Of a stretch of 64,000 bases of DNA, positions 1 through 15,600 are shown in pieces; the stretch's first letter is position 1; every line of letters begins with the position of its first letter. Origin of the DNA: Talpa occidentalis (taxonomy: Eukaryota > Chordata > Mammalia > Eulipotyphla > Talpidae); the NCBI RefSeq assembly GCF_014898055.3, contig NW_023603184.1, forward strand, positions 148,556,149 to 148,620,148, in the 5' to 3' direction. A model generated the notes under the pieces. The model ran no database searches and was not told the origin of the DNA. It saw only the letters and a program-made list of their open reading frames with translations. Both the position numbers and the translations under genes were made by a program.

Positions 1-4835
<4,835 letters not shown>

Positions 4836-4877
4836 GACCTCACGAGCTCCAGTGGAGAAAAATCTAATTACAGCAAG
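4836..4877 (+). other. TRPM8: TRPM8 3' UTR, first part
   Basis: Forty-two bases after the stop, including GGAGAAAAATCTAATTACAG, resemble the human TRPM8 3' UTR as I remember it. They end at a consensus GTAAGT donor. Confidence 0.85.
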
Positions 4878-7578
4878 GTAAGTGATGCTAATGGATTTCT
4901 TCTGCACTGAAAATCTGCCTATTTCGAGACTAATTGAAGATGGTGATCTTTTCCTCAGTTATTCTGCTGTCACATATCACCAGCCCGGAATGTCATGCAT
5001 GTGCAAACACTTCCCCTGCAGCAGAGGGATAGGAAGGAACCCATGGGAGCTTCTCCTTGCCTTACCTTACCCACCGCTTCCTCCCGAGCCAGAGGTCAGC
5101 CCCTCAGCCGGAGTGTGCAGCTGCCCTTTGACTCTCTGAAAAGCACCTGCAACCTGTACCATTTGGGCAGTCGCTGACTCAAGACGCCGCTGTCCCAAGA
5201 CTTGGTGTTTTCATTCCTACACAACTCTGTGTCACGCATGTCTTTACAGATCAGTGTCTGAAGCACGCATCTTGCCCTCGTCATGCATCATTTCATTATT
5301 CCTGCTCTTTGCCGTGGATGCACAGAGGCGTGTTGGTCATCTTGCCACGACCACTGCTGTTTTAGTGGCGCAGCTAAGGTTTTAGCGACAGCTCACTTGC
5401 ACAGTAAAAATGTAATTCAGTTACTGCAAGACTGAACCCGGGGCTTTGCGTGATGAACTTGCCATCCGCTTTAATTGCCCGTCCTGGGATCAAACGTTAA
5501 AATGTCACTAGGATCTGCAGAGCTACTAAAAACCAGCAATGGGCACCGCGTCCCCTGGACTTTTCAAGAAAGTGATCTGCAGGGAAAGGAAACAAAATTC
5601 TTCTCCCTCTCTTGCCTCTCCCACTCTCTCCCGCTTCCTCCCCTCCCCTGCCTCCCTCCGCCTCTCCCCTTCCACCCCTTCCTCTCGACTTCTCCCTCCT
5701 CCTGCCTCCCTCTGCCCCCAGGCCCTCCTCCACTCTCCCTCCTTCCCCCCTTGCCTTGAATAACTCCATATCGCACATGCACTTACAGATCAATGCTTCC
5801 TTCCCTGCCCTTCATTATTGAGTTATTATTAATCTTTGGGGGCTCACTAGGTGCTGAGAGCTCTGCCCTGGGAGCTTGGAGGGGAGGCGTGGATCGCTGC
5901 CTGTGCGTTAAAGACTCACACTGGAGTGTCTACTCATGAGTGATTGTGCTTTCAGACTCACCTTGTTGCACTGGGTTTCTTTTACTTTGGTAACGCTATA
6001 CCCTTTTTTGGGCAATTATAGATCCTATTAAAACCCCTCCATCATGGAGGACTTTGTTAAAGCAAGATTGATGCAGAGTTTACATAACCTGAAAGGCAAG
6101 TACAGCCTCCCCATGAGCTCAAGAAGATGAACCTTGCATAGTTAGGAAGAATGTATTTCACTTCTTTCATGTTTAATGAAAAAAAAATTCAACCTTGCAA
6201 AAATTAAAATTTGAGTTTTGAAACACTGCCATTGTGTTTAATTTATGAGCTGCAATATAGGAAAAAACAAGCAGGAAGAGATGAAACAATTAAAGTAATT
6301 TTAAAAAAAACCATAAAGGTGTAATAATCAGAAAAGAATCAAAATGAGATGTGCACATTCACTTCTTAAAGCTCTAATCTCATTTCTCATTCTTTTCCCA
6401 GTGTATTGACTTACACTTAAACTTTTATTAATCTATGGTGAATTAATTAATTGGTGAGTGAAAATGGAATGGGAGAAGGTCATACTTTGTTTCTGCATGG
6501 GTCATCCATGAGGAAGGAGAGTTAGAGCACATCAGACAACAGGTGTTTCATAAATTCTTAACCTCTTTTGTGTTTAGAAACAATGAATTCAGTATGTCCA
6601 ATTTTTTTTTGGTATAATTTTTTACTGCTGGATTTAAAATGCAATTTCTTTTTTTTTTGATGGTGGTTGTCTGGCATATCCTTAAGAAATTCACCAAAAA
6701 TGTGATTTTATAGGAAACCAGGTACTTGCTGTTAAAACATTTTTCTTCTAGTGCTTCACTAATACATCTTTCCCTGAGGGGTGAGGGTGATCTTTCCTGG
6801 AGGTAAGGGGACGGAAAGAGAATGCCAACCCCAGGTGGGTGTGAACAAGCACCACTGGAGGTAGGGCAGGAACTGGCATTAGGGGCAGGTTATTAATTTA
6901 TTAATTTATAATTAATTTGCCCATCTGGGCTTTTCATCTCTGAATTAGTCTTCCATCCACTAATAGGGATGAACTTATCAGAGGAGTGTTGTATATTTTT
7001 CTGTTTCTCACACAAAGGTTGGAAGGCGGTAAGGACCAGAATGAGAATAGAGCCATTTGTTTGTTCAATTTTCACACTTAGGAGTTTGAATCTCCCCGGA
7101 GGACCATGGGAAAAGAAGGGTACTGGAAATTGGTTGATCTGTACATAGTATTTAGTCTTGTATTTGCTGCACTTAAATTCTAGTTCAGTAAAGGATTGGA
7201 AGTTCCTTTGGGAGTCATCATGACAATTCATCTCAATTAATTATTGCAGCTTTTAACTTTGCTATCCACTCTTCAATTTATGCAGAACCCAAACCCACTC
7301 AACATAGAAAGCATGCACCAACTTTTTGGGTCTCAAGCTAGATTGAATGAGGTGAGCCTTGACCATTCAGCTTTAGTCATTCAGTTCAAATTGGCAAACC
7401 CTCAGAAGCCACATATTGAAGAGAAACAATTCCGAGCCTCTTCAATACCACAAGCAAACCTCTCAGTTCAGAATATCTGGGTCCATTATTTGTATATTAT
7501 CAAATTCTGAAGTAAATCACATCCTGAGAATGAAAGGAGGGAAATCCATTCTTTACATAATGTTCTTTATTTTCACAG
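4878..7578 (+). other. TRPM8: Intron within the TRPM8 3' UTR
   Basis: It runs from GTAAGT at 4878 to TTTCACAG at 7578. It includes a C/T-rich tract (about 5605-5755) and an AT-rich middle (about 6150-6720) with several homopolymer runs. Open frames at 6893-7231 (-) and elsewhere match nothing I know and lack splice or family support. Confidence 0.8.
5605..5755. repeat. Polypyrimidine (C/T-rich) low-complexity tract
   Basis: About 150 bases are almost entirely C and T on the + strand. They produce artificial Pro/Ser/Leu-rich frames on one strand and Gly/Arg/Glu-rich frames on the other. Confidence 0.85.
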
Positions 7579-7716
7579 GTGATATTAGACATGAAGATGG
7601 AAAAGACTCCAGGAACTCTGAGGAACACTTTTGGAACTTACTACTAAGTTAGAATGGTCAGATCCCTGTGTGCACAGAGGATGGTTTTAATCATCCCATG
7701 TGTGTGCAGATCTGAC

Positions 7717-7722
7717 AATAAA
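7717..7722 (+). terminator. TRPM8: Candidate proximal poly(A) signal of TRPM8
   Basis: AATAAA lies 139 nt into the terminal UTR exon and is followed by G/T-rich sequence (GAGTGATGG). If used, it gives a short 3' UTR. The sequence after it still resembles the longer human UTR, so both short and long forms are possible. Confidence 0.5.
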
Positions 7723-8002
7723 ATGAGTGATGGAGTTCACATGAGCAGGTGGATAGAAAGGAGGCCTGTTTCCCACAATGTGCTTCCCCCACGCCTGTCC
7801 TATTACTTTCTGAGTCTCCGTGGCTAGGCCTTGGTGTTGACACCAGCTTTGGTGTTGGCACACTGCAGTCCCTTTTCCTTCACTTCTTTTATTTTTTGAC
7901 CCTTGCGTATTATGGAACATCTCCCTTAGGAATAAGAATGGTCATGCTTTTTCCCCTTGTATTGTTATTTTGTTTCTGTCTTACTGATTCTTTACTATTT
8001 CC

Positions 8003-8030
8003 TTTTTTTTTTTTTTTTTTTTTTTTTTTT
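8003..8030. repeat. (T)28 homopolymer inside TRPM8 3' UTR
   Basis: Twenty-eight consecutive T residues sit between CTATTTCC and GCATTATGTG. The flanks read as continuous TRPM8 UTR, so this looks like slippage expansion of a shorter T tract and not a SINE tail. Confidence 0.85.
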
Positions 8031-11000
8031 GCATTATGTGACAGATGCATCAGGCTTATTGTTAAAAGTCTCCTAAATCAAAAATGAGAGTCTAACACAT
8101 GTCCTAGCAAAAAGACCCTACCATTTTCAGGAGAAACTGTTTTCATTTTTCATGATGCCTTTTATTCTGAAAGGGGGTGAAAAAGCAGCATATTTCCCTC
8201 TCGCTCTTCCAGGAACTCCAATCCTATCAATGTGAAACATCATCCCAAAGTGGAGCCTTGAGGTGGCAGAGGCTTTGTTTTCATTCGGTGCTTCTCTTTA
8301 GTCTCTTTGTTATTTTCCCATTGAAGATAATTCATGGATATCATTAAAAATGTAGACTACATCAGAATGTAAGAATATAAATAGTCCTACCGTCTGAAGA
8401 TAGTTAACATTTCAGGATGTTTTTCCAAATCTATTTTTTTCTAGGCATGCTTTACTTCCCTTTTAAATTTTTACATGATGTCAGCATGCCACATTTACAA
8501 TTTTGTATAAGCTTTTTCACTTAGGACTTTATCAAAGATGTCCTATTTATATTCACGATCTTCTTAAACATTAGGTTAGTGTTTGCATCATCAATCCACC
8601 TGCTAATGACGTCATCATGCTGGGCCTAAAATGTTGCTTGTGATTGGTCAGCGGAATGAGCATCTTTGCACATGAATCTGCTTCAGCATTTGGGGACATT
8701 TCCCGTGGCTTGCTTCCTGGGAATACCCACTGATTACCAACCCATTTATACGGCTTTTCCATAAATATCTAGCAAATAAGAATTATTATCCTGAGCATAA
8801 GCTAGGAGATACACGAACTTAGAACTCTTACTATAAGACATTCTATTTAATCCTTAGTTTTAGAATGAAGCCAAGATACTCATTTAAATAAGGATGGTGG
8901 AGGCAACAGCATAGAGCTGGAGAGGTTACCTTATTGAACCCCCTAGTCCCTACTTTCTCTGGAACTGGTGGTAGGTATCTTTACCCAAAAGAGATGTGCT
9001 GGACATATCTTAGGCAATTTCAATGTCCATAATTGGTCTTTTCAGCTTTGAATAGACTATAAACTCAGTGGTTAAAGAAGGAAATCTTAGAAGGGAGCTA
9101 TTAAAAGATTGTTTAACTAGGAAATCTGTAAAGGCATGAACTAAAAAAGGACGTTTAAAATTTTGTCTCGGAAGTAGTTAAAATGACTCCCCACCACATT
9201 CACAACGTTTGCAGAGAAGGCACACAGACAAAAGGTGTCTTCCTACTTACATCCCAGTCATGACCTAAAATGAAATTTTACTCAATAGGGTCAATCAACT
9301 CATAGTTTTGGATGCTGAGAGTAGGTGGGCTAAAATTTATACATCAAAAATTGTCAATGAATGAAATTTTCAAAATATCGTGAAAGAATGTCATTTTCAT
9401 TCACCATGGCAACGAGACTCTCTGCCTTTTTGAAACCACCAGGAAGAGGCTCATGTCTACCATGCTCACGGGAAGAAATCGAGTGTGTGGGACTGTCCCT
9501 AAGACTGTAGAAAGACAAGCACCAATCCCAACCTCTTACCCTCAATTCAAGCGGGGCATTTGAGTGAAATCAGGACAAAATCTAGCTCAACTCTTCCCCA
9601 CCCCCTTATGTTTGTCCATAGACTGTATTTCCACCGACTGTGCTTTTCATTCAGGGCCTCGGCTCAGTCAGACCCAGGATTCATTTGGACGAGAGGGGAC
9701 TGTCAAGTGTTTTCCACTCAGCTTGTCTGGCCGTGTTTTCGCGTAGTCCCTCTCTGTGGTTTTTGCAAATGCAAAGTCATCCCTTTTGGTGTAGATTATG
9801 AACTAGCACGCGTATCGAGCATACCTCCAATCAAAGGTGCTACGGCTTTGTGTCTGGTACTAAATGTGTCCTCGGAACGTGGACGCCACCGTGGTACTCC
9901 TGCAGCTTGCTTTAACTGGGTGTGCTAATGCGTTAAACAATGAGGAGGAATTGCCATGTGTTGCTTTTGTCACACTATTGAGACTGAAAAAAATAAAATT
10001 TCTTGGCTCAGAGTCATGTCTATAAGGATTTAGTTCCCAGAGTAACAGGAGCTGATTCTCTAAGCAGAAGACGAAAACATTTGCATGAATGCTAGCCGAA
10101 TGTCCCCACGGTTCTGGTTCTTGCTGGCAAGCCCACCTTTGGACCCCCCCCATAAAAACACCCATCTGGAGCCCCGTGTCCAGATGACTCAGAGCCACCG
10201 TGTATATCACCGTCCCTCAGGCAAGCCTCACCGTATCTAAGGTGACAGTCTCCTGTGAGTTCGCACCAGTGCTCAGGGTCTGTCTTGGGACCGACACAGG
10301 CACCCTTTGTGCTCAGACCCACATGTGACGGCCTCAGTGCATCCTGGGACTTGAACTCCTTGCTGAGGGCACGTCCTGCTGGTCCAAAGCTTCCTCTGTC
10401 TCAGGGAGACCTGGGGAGGTGCATCTACCCCACACCATGTCTTTCCCATCCTCCTGGGGCCTCAGCTGTGTGGTTGTCATGGACACAGCCCATGCCTGCA
10501 GCCTCTGTCTCAGCAGTTGGCCCTGGATCGAACTGGACTGGATGTCAGAAACGAACATCCCACAGAAGCAAACATCCCCCCTGCTGCCCCAGCCGGCGTG
10601 CGTGGACAGGCTTCTGTCCTCCTCAGGATGGAAGTGCTCAGGGGGAAGCTATTCTGAACCACAGTTTGATTAGGATCAAGTTGGGACTTTGCAGCCTCAA
10701 TTTTTAAAATCAAATACTGCCCGTCCATAGCCGTCTTGTCTGACTAGGAGAAATGTCTCTCATTCCCTTGTGTGTGCAACATGTCATCATTAGTGTCCAC
10801 TGCACGGGTTGGGTAATGAGGACCCTGTGCCTTCCACCTTTCCTCACCCATTTGGGAAACAAGGAGTTACCCTCCAGGCACCAGGCAGAGGTGAGGCTGC
10901 AGGGTGCAGTCTGAGGGTTATTGACTGGGGACCGGGGTTCTGTGAACAGTGCAGGAGAAAACTCCCTGGAAATCCTCTCAAGGACCCCTTCTTGTGTCTG

Positions 11001-11148
11001 TAGGGTGGAAACGCTCTGAGAAGCTCCCTGGGATAGGGAGTGAGGCCCAGGTGGCGATAGTGGGTCAGTAATGGTTATGCACCAGCAGGGCAAATGCACC
11101 AGAATTTGCTGGGGAAACTGAGGAGGATGCATGGAGAAGGAGTACAGC

Positions 11149-11202
11149 AAAGAGGGGCAGGCTGTGGGGCATGTTAAAGAGGGGCAAGCTGTGGGGCGTG
11201 TT
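11149..11202. repeat. Tandem duplication, 27-bp unit x2
   Basis: Two adjacent 27-base copies (11149-11175 and 11176-11202), each beginning AAAGAGGGGCA and containing GCTGTGGGGC, differ at only two positions (G/A and A/G). The low divergence suggests a fairly recent local duplication. Confidence 0.9.
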
Positions 11203-11648
11203 AAGAGCACCCCACTGCATTTTGGAACCCTCCTGGGATGGTGCAAGTCACGAGGCCATCATGGCAGTAGGTCATGTGAGGTTGTAGACTGCCAGTCGCG
11301 CCATGCCCCCAGGGCCCCGTCACTCTGGGCTCCAGCAGCAACCTTCAGATGTGTATTTCCATGAGGGCTCTTGTTACTGAACAGGGTCCACTGCCTGACT
11401 GGCCTAGAAGCCAATACTATGACCTTGACCTTGAGAAAAGAGAGTTTTATTTCCAGGTGAACGGAGCAGGAGACAGAGCCCGGGTTCACATCCGGGCTGA
11501 AAGGTGCCGGCCCTTGAAGCATCCTAACCAGAGTTATGGACAAGGAAGGGTGGCAAGTGGCGAATTATGATGGTTAGTCCTTCAGTGGAGATCTGGGTCC
11601 TTTCTCTGGACTTTCCTCATCCTTGCCCCCTTTGATTTCAAAAGGACC

Positions 11649-11709
11649 TGAGGATTTGCCCTCCAGGGTCTCGCTATTATCAAGCTGATCTTGAGGATTT
11701 GCCCTCCAG
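11649..11709. repeat. Short direct repeat, 18 bp, 43-bp period
   Basis: TGAGGATTTGCCCTCCAG occurs at 11649-11666 and again, identical, at 11692-11709. Confidence 0.9.
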
Positions 11710-12242
11710 AGGCCCTCTGAGGACAGGGGTCAGCACTCTGCACTTGCTTAACTTGCAGTTTCGCTTTGCTGCCTTCGTGGAAAGCCTCGAAAGGGTAGTA
11801 GGAAAGTTGGACCATGACAACTACTTGTACGGCCCAGGGGTCTGAGGGAAAATTGACCCTGCTTTCTCTCTCACCTCCCCTCTGGATCCTGGCCATGCTC
11901 TCAGAGTTATTTTCCCGATGCTCAGGACAGCGCGTGCCAGGTGAAGAGTCTTCAGTGCCTCCCTGCTTACCAAGTCCGGCCCAAGACCGAGGCCGTGATG
12001 GCGCAGGCTGGCCTCACCCACCTCTGCAGACACGTGGTGGCTCCTTGGCTCGTTCCCACAATCCGGACTCTGAGCCACTGTCCACACGGCCCTCCCGGCT
12101 TGAGCGAGGCGTCCCCTCCGAGCCTGTTGCTCTCCACTGACCATTCAGCCTTCCACCTCCCAGGAAAACATAGTGCTTGTGGGGTCCCCCCACCCCACCT
12201 CCTCCCCAGCATTGTTCAATGTCTCCGTGGATTTCCTGACAG

Positions 12243-12420
12243 GGCGTGGCATAGTGCTATAGTTTTGAACAACGGGACAATCATACCTGGTTGTAATCCT
12301 GGCTTCCCTGCCTGCTGGCTGTGTGACTGTGGGAAGACTACTTCAGCCCCGGTCTTGCTGAGCTCACCTTCTCCTCAGAACATTGAGATGAAATGAGATC
12401 CCTTGAAAGGGTCATAACTG
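12243..12420 (+). mobile_element. MIR SINE fragment
   Basis: TGGCATAGTG, CTGGCTGTGTGACTGTGGG and the following CTTCAGCCCC..CTCA and GAGATGAAATGAGATC stretches occur in the order of the MIR core and 3' half. Confidence 0.7.
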
Positions 12421-12464
12421 CTCAGGGAATAGGTTCTCTGTATTATTACACTCTCAGATACCTC

Positions 12465-12600
12465 TTTGTCCAAGGTCTCCTCTACCTTTCTGGTGGGCTC
12501 TGACTCTCAGGCCCCAACTCAGGAATCGCCTCCTCCAGAAAGCCCACCGTGATCGTCCACTCCCAGAACAGCTTCTGGCAGCTCTGTCCTCTCAGGGCAC
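12465..12600 (+). mobile_element. L2 LINE fragment
   Basis: CTCAGGCCCCAACTCAGGAA, TCGCCTCCTCCAGAAAGCCC and ACCGTGATC follow the L2 3'-region order (cysteine/proline-like CTCCTCCAGGAAGCC block). Confidence 0.6.
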
Positions 12601-14106
12601 AGTTAGGAAATAGAATTACCTGTGGGTCCCCCGGGTGCTAGAGGAGGCCTTCCAGGGGCCACCGACCCTGACCAGACCCCGCCCAGCGGCCTAGCACCGG
12701 AGGATCCGCACCAGGGCACACTGGTAACCTGTTTCTCACTGGGCATCCTGATCAGGCAGTTGTGCTGCTCAAGTCCATGAGTGTCTTTTATGTGTCTCCC
12801 TCTTTCCTCACTGCGGAGTCCTTCAGGGAGGGGCTTGTCCTGCCTTTGTTGTAGTCACGGCAACGAGAGGCAGCTGGTCACTAGGAATTTCTATACTTGA
12901 ACTGAATCTTCACTGTTCTCCGGCGCGCCCTGTGGTCTTGCCATGCATCCTTTCCCTTCTTCCATCCCCACTGGTTAAAATACCGTCTACCCCTGATCGA
13001 GCACAGCCCGTCTCCTGTACCTGGGAACGGGTCTCCATCTGTCCCCTGGGAGTCCGGAGCGCCCTTTATGAGCTCGGCTGTCTACGGTGCCATGGTCCTG
13101 GAGGGGGTCTTCTCCCCATGGGAAGAGGAGCTGCCGCGGGGCCAGAGAGCTGGTCCCTGCCATCCTGCCGTTAACTCACCGTGGGCACCCCGACGCGTGC
13201 GCCCCCCCTGCCTGCACCATGCCGAGCCCCGTGCTCAGAACCTGCAGCCTTAGGGAGAGGCGAGTCCAAGACCAGGGGCCTGGGTGGGGCCAGAACAGCC
13301 TCGAAGTCGGTTCCAGGAAGGCGGGTGGGGGTGCCCCCCCCACCCAGCTCTGAGGAGGGCCGGCCTTTGAGGTGGTGGGAACACAGGGCGGCTGGTGGGA
13401 GCACAGACCTGCCCCCTCGGCCTGGGCTCCACTCCGGCCCTGACGTAGGCCCTGACCTCGACTGGCCAGCAGTGGAGACTCCGCCGAGTTAGCGACCGTA
13501 TCTCAGCCACTTCCTGTAGGTTCTGTGTTCTGGGCTAAAGGTTTCACCACACGGCTCCTCGGCGGGGTTTAGCCCCTTGTGTCAGGAAAGATTTTTTTCA
13601 GGAAAGACACCAGAGCCAGCGTCTTCGGGGCACTAGACCTCTGGAGACAGAGGACGGGGTTCCTGAGGGCACAGGGTGCCCGTGCATGAAGTGGGGGGCC
13701 GGGGTGCATCTTTAATGTACTTCTCTTTCCTCAGCCGAAAGTGCCTTCTTCACCCAGGGGAGGCTTTTGCAAAAAAAGAGTAAACAAAAAAGAGGCATTT
13801 CCCGAATCATGACCTTTAGTGGCTTTTTATTTTTAAGCATTCTCAGTAATTTTGCGCAGGTAAAAGTACAACTTCACGTGCTCCTTTTGCCCTCCTGCTT
13901 GTCAGCATCAGGAGAGCAAGGGCATCTCCCAAACCCTGGCTCTCTAGGACTGTGGGCTCCCACTGGCTCGAGGGCCCATAGGCGGTGTCGGCCCTTCTCC
14001 CGGGGCCCTGGACTCCGCCCAGACTCCCTCCTCCTGCTCACTGTCTCGCTCCTTCCACGCAGCCCTGGCAAAGGGCTCTGACGTCTAGCCAGTTTTCCTC
14101 TGAAAT

Positions 14107-14760
14107 TGTTATAGAGCAGCCCCGATATTGAACTGGTTCCTGGCTGTGGGTCCTCACCAGCGCTTACAAGGGACTTATGAATACTCCACTACAGGCACAC
14201 ACAGAAGCTTAATAAAAGGTTTATTTACAAGGGAAAGGGAAATGAGGAAAATGTACAACTCAGGGAGAAAATAGGGAAATAAAGTCTTTAATGCTTCCTA
14301 CCCGATCCGCCTACCTGGAAACCCAAAGGCACTCTCAGAGCTGGCCGGACGCTGCGAGCTGGCGGGGAGCCAAAATGGGGGACCCCATTTGTCCCCACGT
14401 GTCTGGCTTTATCCCCACCTGGATGCTTAACCCCACCCTCAGGCCCCAGCCACCTTCCATTGGGTGGGGATGGGATGTGGAGTTCCCAGTGTCTTTGGCT
14501 TTGGCCTGAGGTGGGGGTGGAGTCCACAAAGCCTGTATGGAATCAGCTTTAGGACAGCCTTTTCCCCTAACAAAATGAGCGAAGAAGAAAAGAAAGCCCC
14601 CTTCTAGGTTGCTGGAGGGGACTTATCTTCCAGTTCCACTTCTGTCCTGGGGCTAGCCCCCCTGAGAGACACAAGAGCCGCAAAATGGAACCCGGCTCTG
14701 CTCTGCCAGGAGTCGGCCCTAAAGCTGCGGCCTTTCAGGTTATCCCAGAGATGATTGCGA
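14107..14760 (-). mobile_element. Probable solo endogenous-retrovirus LTR, antisense (right limit approximate)
   Basis: Read on the minus strand, the element has a CCAAT-type motif (plus-strand ATTGG near 14460). An AATAAA poly(A) signal follows (plus-strand TTTATT at 14220-14225), then about 110 nt of R/U5-like sequence ending in CA (plus-strand TG at 14107-14108). This is the layout of a retroviral LTR. No gag, pol or env remains next to it. The U3 end and target duplication were not resolved, and the family is unknown. Confidence 0.45.
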
Positions 14761-15494
14761 TAGCTTCTTTGAGGTGGATCAGATGATTTACACTGATTCA
14801 GGGATGAGGCAGGGGCTTCAGCACCCCAAGAGATTCCCTAGTAGCCCTCCTCACAGGGAGAGCCCAGGGAGGATGCCTTGAGCGTCCTCTGGCCCCGAGC
14901 AACTCCCCACCTCTACCCATCAGCCTGCAAGCCCAGCAAAGGCCGGGCTATGACCCCGCCATCCTTGGGGTGTCAGCAAGCAGGGAACTCATCACATGAC
15001 AACTGTTTCAGGTCAGTTTCCTCGCACTCCTGAGAGCACCGTGCCCTCCAGCTCCAGGGCCCTGGAGTCACTTGACCGCAGACCCACCTCTTCTTCTCGG
15101 TAGCACCTGTTCACATTCTGCGTGACCTGCTGCTGAGGAGCGCCAGGCAAAGGCCAGCCTCTGAGTTTTATTCATGACGTCACGCAGCCCATAGACCGAG
15201 GCCATCACCACTAGCAAATGACCGGGAAGCCAGGGCTGCTGATCAAGTTTCCCTCCTTTCCCCAGAGTCTCAAACTGGTACCACTGATGTTCGGGATGGG
15301 ACAGTGCTTGGGCGTAGCTAGTGCCACCTCTGGATTTTCCTGTGAGATGGGTGCCCAGTAGCACTCTCTGCTAGTCTTTGACAATCAAAAATGTTCCTGG
15401 ACACTGCCGGTTTGATGGCAGAGACAGTGTCCTCAGGGGCGAGGCCACCAGGCTGAGCGCGTTACTCTACTCCCTGGCTTGCATGTTGCCCGTA

Positions 15495-15600
15495 CGTGGG
15501 GCCCCTGAAGGTCTCCGAAGGCTGGTCCTGGACCCCTGGGGACTTCCTGATGTGGTAGGTCGGGGTGGGGACCACACTTTGAGAACCTCTGATCTTCACT
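15495..15600 (+). mobile_element. MER5-like DNA transposon end fragment
   Basis: GGTCGGGGTGGGGACCACAC and TTTGAGAACCTCTGATC match the distal end of MER5-type hAT elements. Only the terminal part is recognisable. Confidence 0.4.

Larger units (their letters stand above)
7579..8890 (+). other. TRPM8: TRPM8 terminal 3' UTR exon (3' limit approximate)
   Basis: It begins after TTTCACAG with GTGATATTAGACATG. The sequence follows the human TRPM8 3' UTR in my memory. Shared stretches include TTAGGAATAAGAATGGTCAT, TATTGTTATTTTGTT, GCATTATGTGACA, GTTAAAAGTCTC, GCTTTTTCACTTAG and AGCAAATAAGAATTATTA near 8.77 kb. The 3' boundary is inferred from where this resemblance fades, with no sharp poly(A) signal seen there. 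A 28-T run interrupts the middle. Confidence 0.75.

Noticed and set aside
6893..7231. 112-codon frame (-) inside the TRPM8 3' UTR intron, considered as a retrogene
   Set aside because: No protein similarity recognised, no poly(A) tail or target duplication, and AT-rich surroundings.
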